NCBI GenBank assembly: GCA_030747695.1
Contig: JASLKG010000009.1
Location: forward strand, 62,001-126,000
Reading direction: 5' to 3'
Source: Candidatus Poseidoniaceae archaeon
GTDB lineage: Archaea; Thermoplasmatota; Poseidoniia; Poseidoniales; Poseidoniaceae
DNA length: 64,000 bases
Below the pieces are notes generated by a model, which had not been told where the DNA came from, did no database searches, and saw only the letters and a list, made by a program, of their open reading frames with translations. Below are positions 61,410 through 64,000 of the stretch, one piece after another; the stretch's first letter is position 1, and each line of letters starts with the position of its first letter. A program made the position numbers and the translations under genes.

Positions 61410-64000
61410 TGAAACTAAACCGCTCGCAACAACTTGGACTAGACATCGACAGACACATTGCTTTGGATGCCGGAGCTGGAACAGGTAAGACAACGGTAAT
61501 GGCGCATCGTTATCTCCAACACCTTCTGTCTCATGATCAAAGAGCAACAAGGTTACTACCACCTGCGCCAAGAATTCCATTGAAAGGAATGGGAGCAATA
61601 CGCTGCCCTGCTAGAGAGAGAACCTCTTTAGCTGCTTGGCATGGACTCTTACCGACAGAAACAGTAGCAATTACTTTCACACGTAAAGCAGCAGCTGAAT
61701 TGAAAGGAAGGATTCGGCGTTTAATTGCCTCACTACGCGCAACCCCTCCAATTCAAGGAGATGACAAAGGGGTTCATGACCCTAGAATTTCAGATCAAGG
61801 AGACGTTGAGATGTTACTTTCTCTTATGGATGATGCCCCAATTTCTACAATAGATTCATTTTTGTCATCTATAGTTTCGCCGTGGATGGGTTTGGTTTCT
61901 GAGAATCCAGCAACTGAACAGATAGATGATGAAGGCTCAATTTTACTCCGTGAAGAAGCAATTAGAACTGCTTGGCGTCTGCAAAAAGGAATAGATGGCG
62001 TAGAAGTTGGAATGCGAGGGAACATCGAACGTTTTTTACAATCTAGAGATAGATTATCTGTAAGATTGGGGGGACAAACAGCATCTTCAACAGTAATTAG
62101 GGGCTTATTGAAAAGATCATTATTCGTTGAAGAAGCAGCAAGATCGTTAGGAAGGAAAAGCCGACAAATAAAAGCAGAAGATTTAGACTCTTTATTCCTA
62201 AGCCCAACGGTTGAAATATTGGATAATTGGTATTCAGATTTTCGTATATTAATCGAAGAGTGGGTAAATGCATGGTTAGATGGGGGCGGTCATTTTGTGT
62301 TTGGAGCAGATGTGGAAGAAGGAATGACTAGGTTCCGATATGTTCAGTATCTTTGTACATTAGATTCAGAAGATAAAATTTGGAGATTACAATGGATATG
62401 GTTGGTCTCTCACGCCATTACGTCTCCAAGTAATCTGAACAAAATTGAATGCAAGCCACTATACAGGGCATCACCGCCACAAGCAGAAAGATGGCCATCA
62501 GGAATATTATCAAAAACAGCAAATAAAATCATGGATTCCGATGTAAAAAATCTAATCACCCAAACCACTGAAAATATATCAATATCAATTCGTGAAATAA
62601 TGTGTACCTCAAATGCTCTATTGCTGAGAAGTATTGGACGGGCATCTTTCTTATTGAATCCAATAATAGATGAACCAGAAGAGGTTCCAGGTCAATATGC
62701 ATATCCTCCAAGATTAGAACCAGATATTGGCGAACTACCTCCTGGCAGAGCAATGAGATTAACTACAGAATTAGAGATTGAAGTCATGCAAGATTTGTTT
62801 ACAGTACATTCTGGAATACAAGATATACTCAGCCATTTGAAATCATTAGAGGGAGTTACAGATTATGATGACATGCACCGTTATGCTGAAGATTTGTTGT
62901 TAGCTAGGTGCCCCGCAGTGTGCAGGTCTTGGTATCCCGTCAAAGTTATTGATGCTTTAGATTCGATGGAAGAACCATGGTTAGACAATCACTTGTCGAA
63001 AGCAATAATTGCTTGTGGAGACAAATCAGATGTCCATGAAGATTTGATGAGAAGAATTAGTATTTTGAGAGAATTAAGAAGGGGCTATAGGGCATTTATA
63101 ATTGACGAATATCAAGATACGAATCCGCAACACTTTCGATTGTTAGCTAGATTATGGGGGCGCCGTCATTTGGAGCCAGAGGAACAAAGAGAACCAGCCG
63201 GAGAATGGGATCCAACAGTATGTATTGTTGGCGACATGAAACAATCAATATACAGATTTAGGCAAGCAGAAGTTACGGTAATGCGAAGAGCAGTCGAGAC
63301 AATTCGCAGAATAAATACAGATGAAGGTGAATTGGAACATCGCCTCCAAGATATTAGAAGGAAAAATCAAGCAAGAGATCCTAGGCCAATTCCAGGTAAG
63401 GGCGGAGCCGGAACAGGTTTCATCCGTTCAACGGAATTACTATCACAAGATGCAAAACGCGAAGAATGGATTTCATTTGATATGGATGACACAAAGGCGG
63501 TTTTGGAACCATCCATAATTCAGAAAAGAAGGGAAGGCCACATCGAAATGAGGACTAATCATCGTACACTTCCTAGATTATTAAGTACAATGAATTATAT
63601 TTTCCAAGATACATTTTCTAGGAGACATCACAAATTACCAGGGCCTTGGCATGCGGAAGCCCAAGACTTGAATCCAGCCCGCGAATCAAATTTAGAACCA
63701 TCATTAGAATGGATTTTGCCTACGCGCACCGATAGTACAGACCCTCCTAGTGATCCGAATATAGCAATAGATCCGTTCCAACATGGAGATTCGAGTGATA
63801 GGGATTTGGCAAATCAATTAATCGGAAAACGTTTAGTTTCATTGTTGAACAATGAAAAGGTACGCGTTAAAGATGTTGCAAATAATGGTTGGAAAGAAAT
63901 CGACGAAAACATAGAGAAAATTCGACCTGATGATATAATGATTTTAGTATCTTCTAGGAGTAGAATACCAGAAATATTGAGGGTATTGGAAGAACATGGA
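61409..64000 (+). CDS. AddA-like UvrD-family helicase, cut by window end
   Basis: 864 codons are visible with no stop. An N-terminal NRSQQLGLDIDRHIALDAGAGTGKTTVM gives the Q-motif-like start and Walker A (Lys27 in AGTGKTT). AVAITFTRKAAAELKGRIRRL is motif Ia; ISTIDSFLSSIV motif Ic; FIIDEYQDTNPQHFRLL motif II (near 565); CIVGDMKQSIYRFRQAE motif III (near 608); HIEMRTNHRTLPRLL motif IV. These are superfamily 1A motifs in the RecB/AddA version (TIDSF and GD-KQSIY-FR). The ATG overlaps the stop of the AddB-like gene (TGATG). The C-terminal part, which would show whether a nuclease is attached, is outside the window. Confidence 0.9.
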   Translation, partial: MKLNRSQQLGLDIDRHIALDAGAGTGKTTVMAHRYLQHLLSHDQRATRLLPPAPRIPLKGMGAIRCPARERTSLAAWHGLLPTETVAITFTRKAAAELKGRIRRLIASLRATPPIQGDDKGVHDPRISDQGDVEMLLSLMDDAPISTIDSFLSSIVSPWMGLVSENPATEQIDDEGSILLREEAIRTAWRLQKGIDGVEVGMRGNIERFLQSRDRLSVRLGGQTASSTVIRGLLKRSLFVEEAARSLGRKSRQIKAEDLDSLFLSPTVEILDNWYSDFRILIEEWVNAWLDGGGHFVFGADVEEGMTRFRYVQYLCTLDSEDKIWRLQWIWLVSHAITSPSNLNKIECKPLYRASPPQAERWPSGILSKTANKIMDSDVKNLITQTTENISISIREIMCTSNALLLRSIGRASFLLNPIIDEPEEVPGQYAYPPRLEPDIGELPPGRAMRLTTELEIEVMQDLFTVHSGIQDILSHLKSLEGVTDYDDMHRYAEDLLLARCPAVCRSWYPVKVIDALDSMEEPWLDNHLSKAIIACGDKSDVHEDLMRRISILRELRRGYRAFIIDEYQDTNPQHFRLLARLWGRRHLEPEEQREPAGEWDPTVCIVGDMKQSIYRFRQAEVTVMRRAVETIRRINTDEGELEHRLQDIRRKNQARDPRPIPGKGGAGTGFIRSTELLSQDAKREEWISFDMDDTKAVLEPSIIQKRREGHIEMRTNHRTLPRLLSTMNYIFQDTFSRRHHKLPGPWHAEAQDLNPARESNLEPSLEWILPTRTDSTDPPSDPNIAIDPFQHGDSSDRDLANQLIGKRLVSLLNNEKVRVKDVANNGWKEIDENIEKIRPDDIMILVSSRSRIPEILRVLEEHG

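Overview
This window reads as a chromosome segment of a planktonic euryarchaeon, most likely Marine Group II (Candidatus Poseidoniales). Archaeal information genes are clear: ribosomal proteins L18e-L13-S9 followed by RNA polymerase subunit N, MCM helicase, GatE, Trm1, Pth2 and two PAC2 proteins. They sit beside bacterial-type genes (NAD+-dependent DNA ligase, an AddAB-like pair, an Lgt-like enzyme) and an unusual number of very large secreted or membrane-anchored proteins with Asp-rich calcium-binding repeats, PKD/Ig-like domains and beta-helices. The DNA is moderately AT-rich, genes are tightly packed with ATGA/GTGA overlaps, and several genes have a TATA-like box about 20-26 nt before the ATG, as expected for leaderless archaeal mRNAs. 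The lineage is inferred from gene content; no rRNA gene is present.

Layout. 1-4900: C-terminally cut aminotransferase, tRNA-Cys, then a tight four-gene run (Lgt-like, Tes/MJ0619-type radical SAM, membrane protein, GNAT). 4900-15100: surface locus with a secreted Asp-rich protein carrying a Gly-Gln repeat (19 x 12 bp), a strong intrinsic terminator, and a 2629-residue membrane-anchored giant. 15.1-17.3 kb: ribosomal/RNAP operon and tRNA-Pro. 17.4-29.1 kb: beta-helix surface protein, small genes, LigA, then a three-gene unit of two secreted Cys/His-motif proteins and a polytopic membrane protein. 29.1-37.5 kb: PAC2, Fe-S-type PD-(D/E)XK nuclease, DEDDh exonuclease, PKD lipoprotein, PurN, HAD phosphatase, tRNA-Arg, thioesterase, pentapeptide-repeat protein, winged-helix-like protein. 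37.7-46.1 kb: FG-GAP/fibronectin surface protein, second PAC2, Trm1, PurM, esterase. 46.2-54.1 kb: MCM, GatE, beta-propeller plus DUF4430-like protein next to an ECF-type S component, Pth2, threonine aldolase. 54.1-64 kb: secreted thioredoxin-like protein, large lipoprotein with a PGF-like C-terminus, and the AddB-like/AddA-like pair, the latter cut by the window end.

How the parts fit: several genes concern the cell envelope. The Lgt-like enzyme could lipidate the two lipobox proteins here, the radical SAM enzyme may join membrane lipids, and the large Ca-binding and adhesin-like proteins would form the surface. The DUF4430/ECF pair suggests scavenging of a vitamin, possibly cobalamin. The AddAB-like pair, LigA, MCM and two further nucleases form a replication/repair component with a bacterial flavour. 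No CRISPR array, insertion sequence or prophage was seen.
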